In this document: piece after piece, positions 10,715 through 19,020 of the stretch
Numbering within the stretch: the first letter of the stretch is position 1
Layout: the number at the start of each line of letters is the position of its first letter
Origin: Gammaproteobacteria bacterium
GTDB taxonomy: Bacteria; Pseudomonadota; Gammaproteobacteria; Steroidobacterales; Steroidobacteraceae
Direction of reading: 5' to 3'
Length of the DNA stretch: 56,598 nucleotides
Assembly (NCBI GenBank): GCA_027366635.1
Contig: DAHXNE010000100.1
Coordinates: forward strand, 1 to 56,598
The notes under the pieces: model-generated
The model's database searches: none
What the model was told of the DNA's origin: nothing
The model's input: the letters and a program-made list of their open reading frames with translations, nothing else
Translations under genes and position numbers: made by a program

Positions 10715-12429
10715 TGCAGCACCGGCCCTTGCAGCGTGTTTCCCGGCCCGAGCGGCTGATCCGGCGCCACCGCCAGCAGGCGCAACGCCCGGCCGATCAC
10801 CCGGTGAAATACCGGTGCGGAAACGTCGCCGCCGTAGTACAGGCCGGCGCGCGGCTCCCTGATCATCACCACCGCCGCAAGGCGCGGCCGATTCACCGGC
10901 GCGACGCCGGCAAACACCGCGGTGTAGAGATGATGGTGGTAGCGTCCCCCGACGTCGATCCAGGAGGTACCGGTCTTGCCGGCCACCAGGTAGCCCGGGA
11001 TCGCCGCCGATCGCGCCGTGCCGTGCGGGCTGGCCACACCCAGCATCATGTGCAGCAACTCGCGAGCGAGCGCGGCCGGCATGATGCGCCGGCCGGGCGG
11101 CGGGCTGTTCTCGCGCAGCAGTGAGATCGGCCGCTCGAGGCCGAATGCCCCGAGCGTCGCGTAGGCGTGCGCCAGCTGCAGGGCCGTCACCGTCAGGCCG
11201 TAGCCGTGCGACATGGTGGCGACCCGGATCGGTCGCCAGTCTTTATAGGGTGTCAGCACCCCGGCGGGCTCGCCGGGATAACCGGGGACGGCGAGTTGTC
11301 CGAACCCGAAGTCATGCAGGGTTTGCCAGATCAGCGGACGCGGCAGCGACAGCGCGATGTGCGCCATGCCCACGTTCGAGCTCACGGCGAGGATGGTGGC
11401 GATATTGATGGGCCCGAGATCCGACTCGTCGCGGAATATGTGGCCCTCGACGTCGATGTATCCGGGCGAAGTGTTGACGATGGTGTGGTTGTTGTAGCGG
11501 CCGCTCATCAAGGCGGCCGCGATGAAGAACGGCTTGATCGAGGAGCCGGGCGCGAACGTGTAATCGATCGCGCGGTTCACATACAACTGCGGCAGCAGCT
11601 GCGAGCGATCGTTGGGGTTGAACGCCGGCTGGTTGACCATGGCGAGCACTTCGCCGGTATCGACGTCGATCACCACCATGCAGCCCGAGCGCGCGCGCTG
11701 CGCCACGATCGCCGCCTTCAGCGCCCGGTAGGCCAGGTACTGGATGCGCATGTCGATCGAGAGCACCAGATTGTGTCCCGGGCGGGCCGGCCGGATGCTG
11801 TTGACTTGCTGGACGATCTGGCCGTAGCGGTCCTCGATCACGCGCTTCTCGCCGTCGACGCCGGTCAGCCACGAGTTGTATTCGAGCTCCAGGCCGGACG
11901 CGCCCTGGTCCTTCATGTTGGTGAAGCCGACCAGCTGCCCGGTCACCTCGCCGGCCGGGTAGTAGCGCCGGTAGGCGCGTTTGAGGTAGACCCCTGGAAT
12001 GCCGAGCGCCTTGATGGCGTACGCTCGCGGCGGGGGAAGCTGGCGCGCCACGTAGAGAAACTGCAGATTGGCGTTGCTGCTGATGTCGCTCCAGAGCGTC
12101 GCGGGGTCGAAGCCCAGGGCCTGGGCGAGCGCGTTGACGCCGCCGTTGGCATGCAGGATCTGCGGTGGATTGACCCAGATCGAATCGACCGGGGCGCTGA
12201 CCGCGAGCGGCTGACCATGCCGGTCGGTGATGACGCCCCGATGCGCCGGGACGGAGACCACGCGCAGAAAGCGCTCATCGCCCTGACGCGAGAGGAAGGT
12301 GTAATCGACCAGCTGCAGATCGACGGCCCGGCCCACCAGGACGAGCGCGACGAGCAGGAGCGCCGCGAGCACCAGTTGGGCCCGCCAGCGGTAGGCGGGC
12401 GGACGCTGACGGCCCCGTCGTGACCTCAT
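10711..12429 (-). CDS. ftsI: Septal transpeptidase FtsI (PBP3)
   Basis: Class B penicillin-binding protein that cross-links septal peptidoglycan; bitopic, with its catalytic domain in the periplasm. It has 572 residues. A single N-terminal membrane segment lies at about 18-36, preceded by a basic cytoplasmic stretch. The pedestal motif RGVITDRHG is at about 64-72. The transpeptidase motifs are SSIK (296-299, nucleophile Ser296), SSN (350-352) and KTGT (485-488). The ATG at 12429 overlaps the ftsL stop as ATGA; longer in-frame extensions run into ftsL and were rejected. Confidence 0.96.
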   Translation of the reverse strand: MRSRRGRQRPPAYRWRAQLVLAALLLVALVLVGRAVDLQLVDYTFLSRQGDERFLRVVSVPAHRGVITDRHGQPLAVSAPVDSIWVNPPQILHANGGVNALAQALGFDPATLWSDISSNANLQFLYVARQLPPPRAYAIKALGIPGVYLKRAYRRYYPAGEVTGQLVGFTNMKDQGASGLELEYNSWLTGVDGEKRVIEDRYGQIVQQVNSIRPARPGHNLVLSIDMRIQYLAYRALKAAIVAQRARSGCMVVIDVDTGEVLAMVNQPAFNPNDRSQLLPQLYVNRAIDYTFAPGSSIKPFFIAAALMSGRYNNHTIVNTSPGYIDVEGHIFRDESDLGPINIATILAVSSNVGMAHIALSLPRPLIWQTLHDFGFGQLAVPGYPGEPAGVLTPYKDWRPIRVATMSHGYGLTVTALQLAHAYATLGAFGLERPISLLRENSPPPGRRIMPAALARELLHMMLGVASPHGTARSAAIPGYLVAGKTGTSWIDVGGRYHHHLYTAVFAGVAPVNRPRLAAVVMIREPRAGLYYGGDVSAPVFHRVIGRALRLLAVAPDQPLGPGNTLQGPVLQ

Positions 12430-12707
12430 GGACGCACCACCACGATGTTCGCGGGCGAGGGCATCCGCATGTGCAGCTTGCGCTCGGCCACACTCTCGAT
12501 CAGCGCATGGGTCGTCCAGGCACTCTCCTCGAGCTGTAGCTGGGCCCACTGAACGTCAAGGTTGTCGCGCTGGTGCCTGAGCTGCTCCAGGTGAATGAAC
12601 AGCTCCCGCGAGCGATAGCGGCAGTACACCGCCCCCATCCCGGATGCGAGCACCGCCAACCACAGCGCGGCCACTGTCAGTGCGAAGGTCGCTCGCGTCT
12701 TCTTCAC
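12426..12707 (-). CDS. ftsL: Cell division protein FtsL
   Basis: Small bitopic divisome protein that bridges FtsQ/FtsB to FtsW/FtsI. It has 93 residues: a basic start, one membrane segment (about 8-27), then a periplasmic coiled coil rich in Leu, Gln and Glu (about 32-65). Identification rests on size, topology and position between rsmH and ftsI, because the family is poorly conserved in sequence. The start codon is GTG at 12707, overlapping the rsmH stop as GTGA. Confidence 0.92.
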   Translation of the reverse strand: MKKTRATFALTVAALWLAVLASGMGAVYCRYRSRELFIHLEQLRHQRDNLDVQWAQLQLEESAWTTHALIESVAERKLHMRMPSPANIVVVRP

Positions 12708-13630
12708 GCGATCTTCTCCGCGATCCGCAACAGCGCGCTGCGGGCACGGGGGTTGCGCGCGACTTCGGCCGGGTCGGCACGGAGCTTGCGCCCGATCCGC
12801 CGCAGCCGCGGCGCGAGCTGCGGGGGCACCATCGGCAGCTCCGCCAGCGCCGGATCGAGCTGTGCGTGGCGCGCCACGAATTGCTTGACCGCGCGGTCCT
12901 CGACGGAATGAAAGCTGATCACCACCAGACGTCCGCCCGGGGCGAGCACCTCGAGCGCGGCGGCAAGTCCGCGCTCGAGCTGTCCCAGCTCGTCGTTGAT
13001 GTACATACGCAAAGCTTGGAACGTACGGGTCGCGGGATGTTTCCCCGGCTCGCGCGTCCGCACGGCCCGCGCCACGATCTCGGCCAGCTGGACGGTGCGC
13101 TCGATGGGCGCATGCTCACGGGCGGCGACGATCGCCTGCGCCACGCGGCGCGCGAACCGTTCTTCACCGTAGGTCGAGATCACTTGCCGTATCTCGTCAA
13201 CGCCGGCTCGCGCGAGCCATGCGGACACGGCCTCCCCGCGCGTCGGATCCATGCGCATGTCGAGCGGGCCGTCGGCCCGAAAGCTGAACCCGCGCGCCGG
13301 CTGGTCCAGCTGCGGCGAGGACACGCCGAGATCGAACAGTACGCCGCGGCAGAGACGGCCGCCCGCATGGACCGGCACCAGTTCGGCGAGTTGCGCGAAC
13401 GGCGCGTGCACCAGTGTGAGTCGTGTGTCGCACGCAAAGCGTGCCCGCCCGGCCGCGATGGCCTCAGGGTCCCGATCAATCGCGAGCACACGGCCTTCTC
13501 GACCCAGGGCCTCGAGTATGAGTGCCGTATGACCGCCTCGTCCGAACGTCGCATCGACATAGAAGCCATTCGCCTCGAGGACCAATGCCGCGAGGGCCTC
13601 GGCGCCGAGCACTGCAATATGCTCAGCCAC
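12704..13630 (-). CDS. rsmH: 16S rRNA C1402 N4-methyltransferase RsmH (MraW)
   Basis: SAM-dependent methyltransferase that makes N4-methylcytidine at 16S rRNA position 1402; RsmI, encoded at 16.2 kb, 2'-O-methylates the same nucleotide. It has 308 residues. Visible family motifs are HIAVLGAEAL at the start, the SAM loop DATFGRGGHT, IDRDPEAI, FDLGVSSPQLD, TFQALRMYIN and FHSVEDR. The start is GTG at 13630; the frame upstream has no better start before an in-frame stop, and no strong Shine-Dalgarno is visible. An unusually long gap of about 225 bases separates it from mraZ. Confidence 0.95.
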   Translation of the reverse strand: MAEHIAVLGAEALAALVLEANGFYVDATFGRGGHTALILEALGREGRVLAIDRDPEAIAAGRARFACDTRLTLVHAPFAQLAELVPVHAGGRLCRGVLFDLGVSSPQLDQPARGFSFRADGPLDMRMDPTRGEAVSAWLARAGVDEIRQVISTYGEERFARRVAQAIVAAREHAPIERTVQLAEIVARAVRTREPGKHPATRTFQALRMYINDELGQLERGLAAALEVLAPGGRLVVISFHSVEDRAVKQFVARHAQLDPALAELPMVPPQLAPRLRRIGRKLRADPAEVARNPRARSALLRIAEKIA

Positions 13631-13855
13631 GCCAGAAGCGGTCGCGAACGACCCCCCGCAGTGCTCGACTCATGGGCCGTGCCCGCTCACACATCGCGAA
13701 CCACCTGCCCGCCTCATCCGCCCGCCGCGACTGCGGCGCGACGCACTGCCCGTGCCCAGGCCATTGCGCCCCGCGCACATCGCACATCCCGTTGTCCCCT
13801 GTCAGCACACACCCGGCAGCGCCGACGGTCCGTGCCGCCCGCCGCGCACGGCGCG

Positions 13856-14308
13856 TCAAAGCGACAGCGTCCCCAGCTCTGACGGCAGATCCGTGGCCGC
13901 CTGCTCCGTCTTGCGCCACTCATCCAGCCGCTCGCCCCACAGCGACTCGTCCCACAGCTCGAATCGATTGCCTTGCCCGATCAACATGCCGTGGCGCTCC
14001 AGACCGGCGTAGGCACGCAGCTCCGGCGGCAGCAGCATCCGGCCGTGGCCGTCGAGTTCCAGGTCCGTCGCATGGCCGACCATGAGCCGCTGCAGCCTGC
14101 GCGCCTGCGCATGCAGGGTCGGCAGGCTCATGAGCTTCGACTCGATCAGATCCCATTCGGGCAGCGGATAGATGAGCAGGCAGCGGTCCCGGTCCACGGT
14201 CACCACGAGCTTTCCCTGGGCGCGTTCGGTGATCTGCTCCCGATAGCGGGTCGGCATGACCATCCGGCCTTTGTCATCCAAGGTGATTTTTGTGGCGCCG
14301 CGAAACAT
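13856..14308 (-). CDS. mraZ: Transcriptional regulator MraZ
   Basis: AbrB-like DNA-binding protein, first gene of the dcw operon and, in E. coli, repressor of its own promoter. The 150 residues contain two swapped-hairpin repeats, KITLDDKGRMVMP near residue 6 and a second at DGHGRMLLPPELR. I chose the ATG at 14308, which gives the canonical MFRGATKITLD start; longer extensions would run back through the operator boxes. Four MraZ boxes lie 20-54 bases upstream, supporting autoregulation. Confidence 0.95.
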   Translation of the reverse strand: MFRGATKITLDDKGRMVMPTRYREQITERAQGKLVVTVDRDRCLLIYPLPEWDLIESKLMSLPTLHAQARRLQRLMVGHATDLELDGHGRMLLPPELRAYAGLERHGMLIGQGNRFELWDESLWGERLDEWRKTEQAATDLPSELGTLSL

Positions 14309-14327
14309 GAATCCCGAGCGAGGATGT

Positions 14328-14362
14328 TCCCATCCCCTCCCACTCTTTCCCACTTCCTCCCA
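14328..14362 (-). promoter_or_regulatory. MraZ operator: four TGGGA boxes
   Basis: On the minus strand there are four exact TGGGA pentamers at 14358-14362, 14348-14352, 14338-14342 and 14328-14332. Each is separated by five bases, giving a strict 10-bp period that places them on one helix face. This matches the known E. coli MraZ site (TGGGN repeats with 5-nt spacers). The most upstream box touches the -10 element, so binding should block initiation. Confidence 0.9.
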
Positions 14363-14391
14363 CTATAGGAATCGCGGGCGCACTATGTCAA
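14362..14391 (-). promoter_or_regulatory. dcw operon promoter (Pmra)
   Basis: On the minus strand a perfect -35 TTGACA (14386-14391) is followed after 18 bases by TATAGT (14362-14367). The expected start point falls among the MraZ boxes, about 45 bases before the mraZ ATG. The surrounding 100 bases are distinctly AT-rich compared with the coding sequence around them. Confidence 0.85.
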
Positions 14392-14456
14392 TTGAATTAG
14401 CGAGAAAAAGTCATATGTCCGTTGAGTTATGTCGCATGCCTGCAGAGCCGCCGAAA

Positions 14457-14491
14457 CCGCTGATTTTAGTATTCATTTTCTGAATCAGCGG
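14457..14491. repeat. 9-bp inverted repeat between yraN and the dcw promoter
   Basis: CCGCTGATT at 14457-14465 is repeated inverted as AATCAGCGG at 14483-14491, separated by 17 AT-rich bases. It lies 28 bases downstream of the yraN stop, so it could form the 3' hairpin of the lpoA-yraN transcript, although no run of U follows. An operator role is also possible. The arms are exact; the function is inference. Confidence 0.45.
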
Positions 14492-14518
14492 GTTGCGACT
14501 TTAACCTCGCCCAATGCA

Positions 14519-14950
14519 TTAGAGCCGACCGGCGCCATCGCCGTCGGCCGTGAACGCATGTTTGATCCACTCGATGCGCGGCCGGGCGGTTTCGGGCGCC
14601 TCTACCGTGACCACGTCGAAGCGCATCCGCCATTGCGCCCACTGGGGCCGAACCTGCAACAGTCTCGAGGCCGCCCGCAACAGGCGGGCCCGCTTGCGTC
14701 CATCGACGCTTGCGGCCGCGCCGCCAAAAGCCCGCGAGGCCCGCGAGCGCACCTCGACCACGGCAAGCTCCTCACCGCAGCGTGCGACGATATCCAGCTC
14801 ACCGCATCGACAGCGGAAGTTGCGCATCAGGACTTGCGCCCCCTGCGCACGCAGATATCGCGCCGCCACCTGCTCGGCGGCGCAGCCGACACGCCGGGCG
14901 GCGGCGCGCCGGTGCCGCTCAGTGGCCTGGCAGAATCCGGATCTGCCCAT
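14519..14950 (-). CDS. yraN: UPF0102/YraN family endonuclease-like protein
   Basis: A 143-residue protein with the YraN signature: GCAAEQVAARYLRAQG, then MRNFRCRCGELDIVA and VVEVRSR. The GELD...EVR pattern is the catalytic arrangement of restriction-endonuclease-like folds, but a cellular role for YraN is not established. The ATG at 14950 lies inside the 3' end of lpoA (32-base overlap), as expected for the conserved lpoA-yraN pair. The first 20 or so residues are not conserved, so a later start cannot be excluded. Confidence 0.88.
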   Translation of the reverse strand: MGRSGFCQATERHRRAAARRVGCAAEQVAARYLRAQGAQVLMRNFRCRCGELDIVARCGEELAVVEVRSRASRAFGGAAASVDGRKRARLLRAASRLLQVRPQWAQWRMRFDVVTVEAPETARPRIEWIKHAFTADGDGAGRL

Positions 14951-16157
14951 TTTCCAGCTGCGCCCAGATCAGACCGCGGTGAATGTGGCCGCCCGGCCCC
15001 AGCCGCAACCGTCCCGTCAGGCCATTCGGATCGATCAGTCCGTCCGGGCCCACCCGTCCCTCGAGCAGCGCCACCGTGAGGTGGTAGGCATCAAACCCGA
15101 ACGCGAACAACCGGCCGAGATCGGGGCCGCCGGCCGGCCATGCCTGCCGGGCGGCGGCCCGCACGGCGTCCGGCAGTGGGCCGCCCAGCATCCACGGCAT
15201 GTCGAGAAAGCGCAGCCCGTCGAGATTCTGATTGGCCGTCGGATCGGGCAAGAACGCGTCGGAGGTGGAATACGTGGGCACGCCGTTGGCGTAAAAGAAG
15301 CGCAGCTCCGGCTCGATCTGCCGCTCCGCGCTGGCCGGCGCCGGAGCAAATATGAACTGGATGTCCTGGCGCCGGCGCGGCACGAACTTCAACGGCATCC
15401 CGAACAGATACTCCAGATCCCGCAGCCGCTGGTAGCTCTGGTTGATCAGCAGCACGTGCGTGATCGGCCCCGCATAGTCGTTCTGGCTGAGATTGATGCG
15501 CGTCGTGGCGAGCAGCCGTCCGCCGCCGGCCTGAAACTGCTGCCGGAAGGCATCGAGCACCCGCGTGCCCCATTGCCCCGAGGGCACGATGGCGATCCCG
15601 AGCCGATGGCCGTCAGCCAACACGCGCCGCGCCACCATCCGCGCCTCGGCGGTGGGCGAGAGGGCGAATTGATAGAAGCGCCGCGGAGCTTGTTGTCCGT
15701 GCGGCAGGAAATTCAAGGCAAGCATCGGCGGCCGCGACTCCTGGTCAGCCGCGGCCGCGGCCACGTTCGGACGAGTGAGCGGGCCGACGATGAAATTGGC
15801 GCCATCGCGAGTGGCGCGGGCGATCAGACTGCGCAGGCTCCCCGCCGTGGCCGTGTCGTAAATGCGTACCTGCGGGCGCTGCGCCGACGGCATCTGGTAA
15901 TACGCCGTGAGGAAGCCGTCCCGCACGCTCTGCCCGGCGCCGGCCAGCGGGCCGCTCTCCGGCAGCAGCATCGCAATGCGGACCCTCGGCAGGGGAAGCC
16001 GTACGGCCGTGACGTGCGGCCGGCGGATACTCGGCGGCCTCGACACCGGAGCACGGCGGGCGCTCGGCGGCGGCGCGTACGTGCGCGGCACAGCCGCGCA
16101 CCCGGCGATGAGCGCTGCGGCCGCGCATAGCGCGGCCAGCGGGAACGATCGCTGCAT
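14919..16157 (-). CDS. lpoA: Penicillin-binding protein activator LpoA (LppC lipoprotein)
   Basis: Outer-membrane lipoprotein; in E. coli it activates PBP1A from outside. It has 412 residues from the ATG at 16157, with a lipoprotein signal ending in the lipobox LIAGC about 20 residues in. A proline/arginine-rich linker follows, then a periplasmic-binding-protein-like domain (IAMLLPESGPLAGAGQSVRDGF, FIVGPLTRPNV) typical of LppC. It lacks the long N-terminal TPR domain of E. coli LpoA, which is common in other gammaproteobacteria. The upstream ATG at 16196 would lengthen the signal region and is less likely. It is divergent from rsmI. Confidence 0.88.
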   Translation of the reverse strand: MQRSFPLAALCAAAALIAGCAAVPRTYAPPPSARRAPVSRPPSIRRPHVTAVRLPLPRVRIAMLLPESGPLAGAGQSVRDGFLTAYYQMPSAQRPQVRIYDTATAGSLRSLIARATRDGANFIVGPLTRPNVAAAAADQESRPPMLALNFLPHGQQAPRRFYQFALSPTAEARMVARRVLADGHRLGIAIVPSGQWGTRVLDAFRQQFQAGGGRLLATTRINLSQNDYAGPITHVLLINQSYQRLRDLEYLFGMPLKFVPRRRQDIQFIFAPAPASAERQIEPELRFFYANGVPTYSTSDAFLPDPTANQNLDGLRFLDMPWMLGGPLPDAVRAAARQAWPAGGPDLGRLFAFGFDAYHLTVALLEGRVGPDGLIDPNGLTGRLRLGPGGHIHRGLIWAQLENGQIRILPGH

Positions 16158-16231
16158 GATGGGGAAGCCTTTCACTGCCGGTTCCTTTAGGGTCAAGATT
16201 ACCTCTCATCGGGGCTATCGCGAGAATTAAA

Positions 16232-17083
16232 TTGACCATAACCCAGGGCCGATTGCAGGTCGTGGCGACGCCCATCGGCAACCTCGGCGACCTCGGCACG
16301 CGGGCGCGCGAGGCACTCTCGCTTGCCGCCGCCGTCGTGGCCGAAGACACGCGGCGCACGCGTACGCTGTTGAGCGCGCTCGGCCTGTCCCGGCCGCTGA
16401 TCTCGCTGCACACGCATAACGAGTCGCAACGCGTCCCGGAGCTGCTCGCCCGGCTCACCGCCGGGGAAACGCTCGCGCTGGTCAGTGACGCCGGCACGCC
16501 CTTGCTGTCGGATCCTGGCTACGAGTTGGTGCGCGCGGCCGCCGCGGCGGACATCCCGGTGGAGGCCATTCCCGGACCGAGCGCACTCACCGCGGCCCTC
16601 GCCTGCGCCGGACTGCCGGTCAATCGCTTCTGCTTCGAAGGGTTTTTGCCGGCCAAGGAGCGTGAGCGGCGCGCGCAGCTGGCCCGCCTGGCCAGCGAGC
16701 CGCGCACGCTGGTGTTCTTCGAGGCGCCCCACCGGATCGCGGCGATGCTGGCGGACCTGGCCGCCGCGCTCGGCCCCGAGCGGCGCGCGGCCGTCGCACG
16801 CGAGCTCACCAAAACGCACGAGACCGTCTATCGCGGCACGCTGAGCGAGCTCGCCGGGCGGGCGGCGCAGGAAGAGAACTTCCGACGAGGCGAGTTGACC
16901 GTGGTCGTCGCCGGGGCGCCCCAGCTGGAGTCGGCCGTCGACGCCGCGCTGCTGCGCCGCACGGTTCAGCTGCTCGCCCGGGAGCTTGCACCGGGACGCG
17001 CCGCCGCGCTCGCCGCCCAGCTCACCGGTGCAAGCCGCAGCGACGCCTACGCGCTCGTGCTGCAGCACACCAAGAAACCGTGA
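16232..17083 (+). CDS. rsmI: 16S rRNA C1402 2'-O-methyltransferase RsmI
   Basis: SAM-dependent tetrapyrrole-methylase-fold enzyme that methylates the ribose of 16S rRNA C1402. It has 283 residues. Motifs are VVATPIGNLGDLGTRA at the N-terminus, AEDTRRTRTLL, LVSDAGTPLLSDPG, PGPSALTAALACAGLP and FFEAPHRI. The apparent start is TTG at 16232, just before the conserved start, since no ATG or GTG is available; a GAGA stretch a few bases upstream may serve as ribosome binding site. Only 74 bases separate it from divergent lpoA. Confidence 0.95.
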   Translation: MTITQGRLQVVATPIGNLGDLGTRAREALSLAAAVVAEDTRRTRTLLSALGLSRPLISLHTHNESQRVPELLARLTAGETLALVSDAGTPLLSDPGYELVRAAAAADIPVEAIPGPSALTAALACAGLPVNRFCFEGFLPAKERERRAQLARLASEPRTLVFFEAPHRIAAMLADLAAALGPERRAAVARELTKTHETVYRGTLSELAGRAAQEENFRRGELTVVVAGAPQLESAVDAALLRRTVQLLARELAPGRAAALAAQLTGASRSDAYALVLQHTKKP

Positions 17084-17138
17084 CAGCGCGCCGCGCATCC
17101 TCGGGTCCGAGCGAATCCCGGGGCGCGGGCCGCAAAGT

Positions 17139-17613
17139 GGGGAGCCGGCCTATAAGCCGGGTTCTGTCACGCGGTGAGCGCCTCGGTGAGGAGGCGGCCG
17201 CGCGAGGCAATCATTCCTCTGCGATTCACGTCGCCGTGAACCTGTAGCAGCCTACCCGGAAGCGCGCGCGGATCGACGCTGCGAGCCCGTTGCCGGAACC
17301 CGCTGCTCCCCTATTTGGCCTTGCTCCAGGTGGGGTTTGCCGTGCCAGCCTTGTTGCCAAAGCCGCGGTGCGCTCTTACCGCACCGTTTCACCCTTGCCG
17401 TCCCGCGCCCGTGCCGCGTGAGCGGCTCGAGCGAAGGCTTGGGCGGTCTACTCTCTGTTGCACTTTCCGTGAGCGCACGCCACACACGAAGCTTGCGCTT
17501 CGCGCAGGACGCTGCCCCCCAGGCGTTACCTGGCACCCTGATCCGCCGGAGCCCGGACTTTCCTCCCCCCCGCCCCACATGGGACAGGGCAGCGATTGCC
17601 CGGCCGGCTCCCC
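17139..17613 (-). ncRNA. rnpB: RNase P RNA (M1-type, class A)
   Basis: Catalytic RNA of RNase P, which trims tRNA 5' ends. Reading the minus strand, GGGGAGCCGGCC (17602-17613) at the 5' end pairs perfectly with GGCCGGCTCCCC (17139-17150) at the 3' end, forming a 12-bp P1 helix. In order between them are the CR-I block GGAGGAAAGTCCGGGCTCC (about 17548-17566), GGGTGCCAGGTAACGCCTGG, the CR-III region GGGTGAAACGGTGCGGTAAG, GGCCAAATAGGGG, GGGTAGGCTGCTACAGG, and the 3' AGAACCCGGCTTATAGGC. The length of about 475 is long for the class, and the exact mature ends are inferred from P1. Position downstream of rsmI is typical. Confidence 0.96.
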
Positions 17614-17657
17614 GTCACATGAATATCAGAACGCGCTCGCGGGCGCAAAGGTCCCGA

Positions 17658-18080
17658 TCATTTGACCACGCGCAACTGCGGACGCTTGGCGCCGCTGCCG
17701 CTTTCCTCGCCTTGCCGGGACCCTGGCCGGGATCCGGGCGGCTCGGGCGATTCAGGTCCGCCGTCCTGATCGGGAAACATCATGCCCTCGCCGGTCTCGC
17801 GCGCGTAGATGCCCATCACCGCCCCGACCGGAACGCGTACGTGATGGATCACTCCGGCGAAGCGGGCATCGAACTCCACGCTGTCATTGTCGATCTTCAG
17901 CCTCTGGGTGGCCGTGTAACTCAGATTCAGTACCAGCTTACCGTCCTGCGCATAGGCATGCGGAACGTCGTCCCCCGCTCGCCCGGCATCGACGATCACG
18001 TGCGGAGTGTGACCGCTGTCGGTGATCCACTGGTGCATGGCACGCAGCAAATACGGTCGCTTGGACGGTGACTTGAGCAT
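17658..18080 (-). CDS. sspB: ClpXP adaptor SspB
   Basis: Binds ssrA-tagged peptides and delivers them to ClpXP. It has 140 residues. An N-terminal substrate-binding domain (SKRPYLLRAMHQWITDSG, then PVGAVMGIYARETGEGM) is followed by a flexible Pro/Gly/Ser-rich linker (about 108-130). It ends in LRVVK, the conserved ClpX-binding XB tail. It lies 9 bases downstream of sspA, the usual gene pair. Confidence 0.95.
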   Translation of the reverse strand: MLKSPSKRPYLLRAMHQWITDSGHTPHVIVDAGRAGDDVPHAYAQDGKLVLNLSYTATQRLKIDNDSVEFDARFAGVIHHVRVPVGAVMGIYARETGEGMMFPDQDGGPESPEPPGSRPGSRQGEESGSGAKRPQLRVVK

Positions 18081-18089
18081 CGAGGCATC

Positions 18090-18710
18090 CTAGCGGTGCA
18101 TCGCGCGCTCGGCGTCGGAGAGCGCGCGCACGAAGCCCGGCCGCGCGAAAATCCGGCTCTGATACCTGACGATGGGCTGCGCCTTCGGCGGTAGCTCGAT
18201 CTGGTAGTACGGCAACCGCCACAGCACCGGCGCAAGAGTGGCATCGACCAGAGAGAATTCGTCCGAAAGAAAAAATGGCTTCAATTGGAACAGCTCGACT
18301 CCTTGCACGATCGTATCAAGGAGCATCTTTCTCAACTTCGGCAGGTGCCTGCGCTCCTCCTCCTGTCCGATCTGATCGAGCAGACTGTACCAGTCGCGCT
18401 CGATGCGATAAAGCGCCAGGCGAAACCGCGCGCGCGTGACCGGATCGGCGGGCATCAGCGACGGATGCGGAAAACGCTCATCGAGGTACTCGATGATCAC
18501 GCGCGAGTCGTACAGCACCAGATCCCGATCGACCAGCGTGGGCAGGGAATGATAGGGATTGAGATCGAGAAGGTCCTCCGGGAGGCTTCCCGGTACAACG
18601 CTGACCACCTCGATATCGATGTTCTTCTCGGCAAGGACGATTCGCGTCCGATGGCTCCACGCGTCCGCCGGCGCCGAGAACAGCGTCATGATGGCTCGTC
18701 TGCTCGACAC
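18090..18710 (-). CDS. sspA: Stringent starvation protein A (GST-fold)
   Basis: RNA-polymerase-associated protein with a glutathione-S-transferase fold but no expected transferase activity; in E. coli it affects H-NS levels and stationary-phase genes. It has 206 residues with MTLFSAPADAWSHRTRIVLAEK, the NPYHSLPTLVDRDLVLYDSRVI thioredoxin-like part, YLDERFPHPSLMP and DEFSLVDATLAPVLWRLP. GTG at 18710 gives an N-terminus like E. coli SspA; the ATG at 18689 is the alternative. The petABC and rpsI-rplM neighbours found in many relatives are absent here. Confidence 0.93.
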   Translation of the reverse strand: MSSRRAIMTLFSAPADAWSHRTRIVLAEKNIDIEVVSVVPGSLPEDLLDLNPYHSLPTLVDRDLVLYDSRVIIEYLDERFPHPSLMPADPVTRARFRLALYRIERDWYSLLDQIGQEEERRHLPKLRKMLLDTIVQGVELFQLKPFFLSDEFSLVDATLAPVLWRLPYYQIELPPKAQPIVRYQSRIFARPGFVRALSDAERAMHR

Positions 18711-19020
18711 TCTACCGCTCCCACCGGCCAGCCGGCTCTACCTGCCTGATCGTACCGCTCCGGGCGCCCGCGCCGTGCTGCGCGCCGCGCCGCTTCGTTC
18801 GGCGACCGGCACTCAGTCGAGGAGCCCCGCGTGCGGTTTCCGGCTCGTCGGGGGTAGGCGCATTATACACATTAGCTCTCCCGCCGCGGCCGGCCGCGCT
18901 CCTGCGAGCACCCGGGCAGGCCAACGTCCGTCGCGGCGCTCTATACAATCACCGCCTCGACGGTCGCCGCACGCCGATGCGGGCGGATGGGCGGCGGCAG
19001 TGAATAGGAGGATCCACGAC
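18711..19020. other. Divergent intergenic region sspA / degS-like
   Basis: 310 bases without a supportable gene. On the minus strand a perfect TATAAT lies at 18862-18867 without a good -35; it could serve sspA with a leader of about 145 bases. On the plus strand TATACAAT near 18942-18949 is a candidate -10 for the protease gene. A strong AGGAGG ribosome site at 19006-19011 precedes that gene's ATG. Reading frames across it are short shadows. Confidence 0.5.

Noticed and set aside
13623..13919. 98-codon minus-strand frame across the mraZ-rsmH gap
   Set aside because: It overlaps the mraZ 3' end in another frame, has no ribosome site, and is Arg-rich like other shadow frames.
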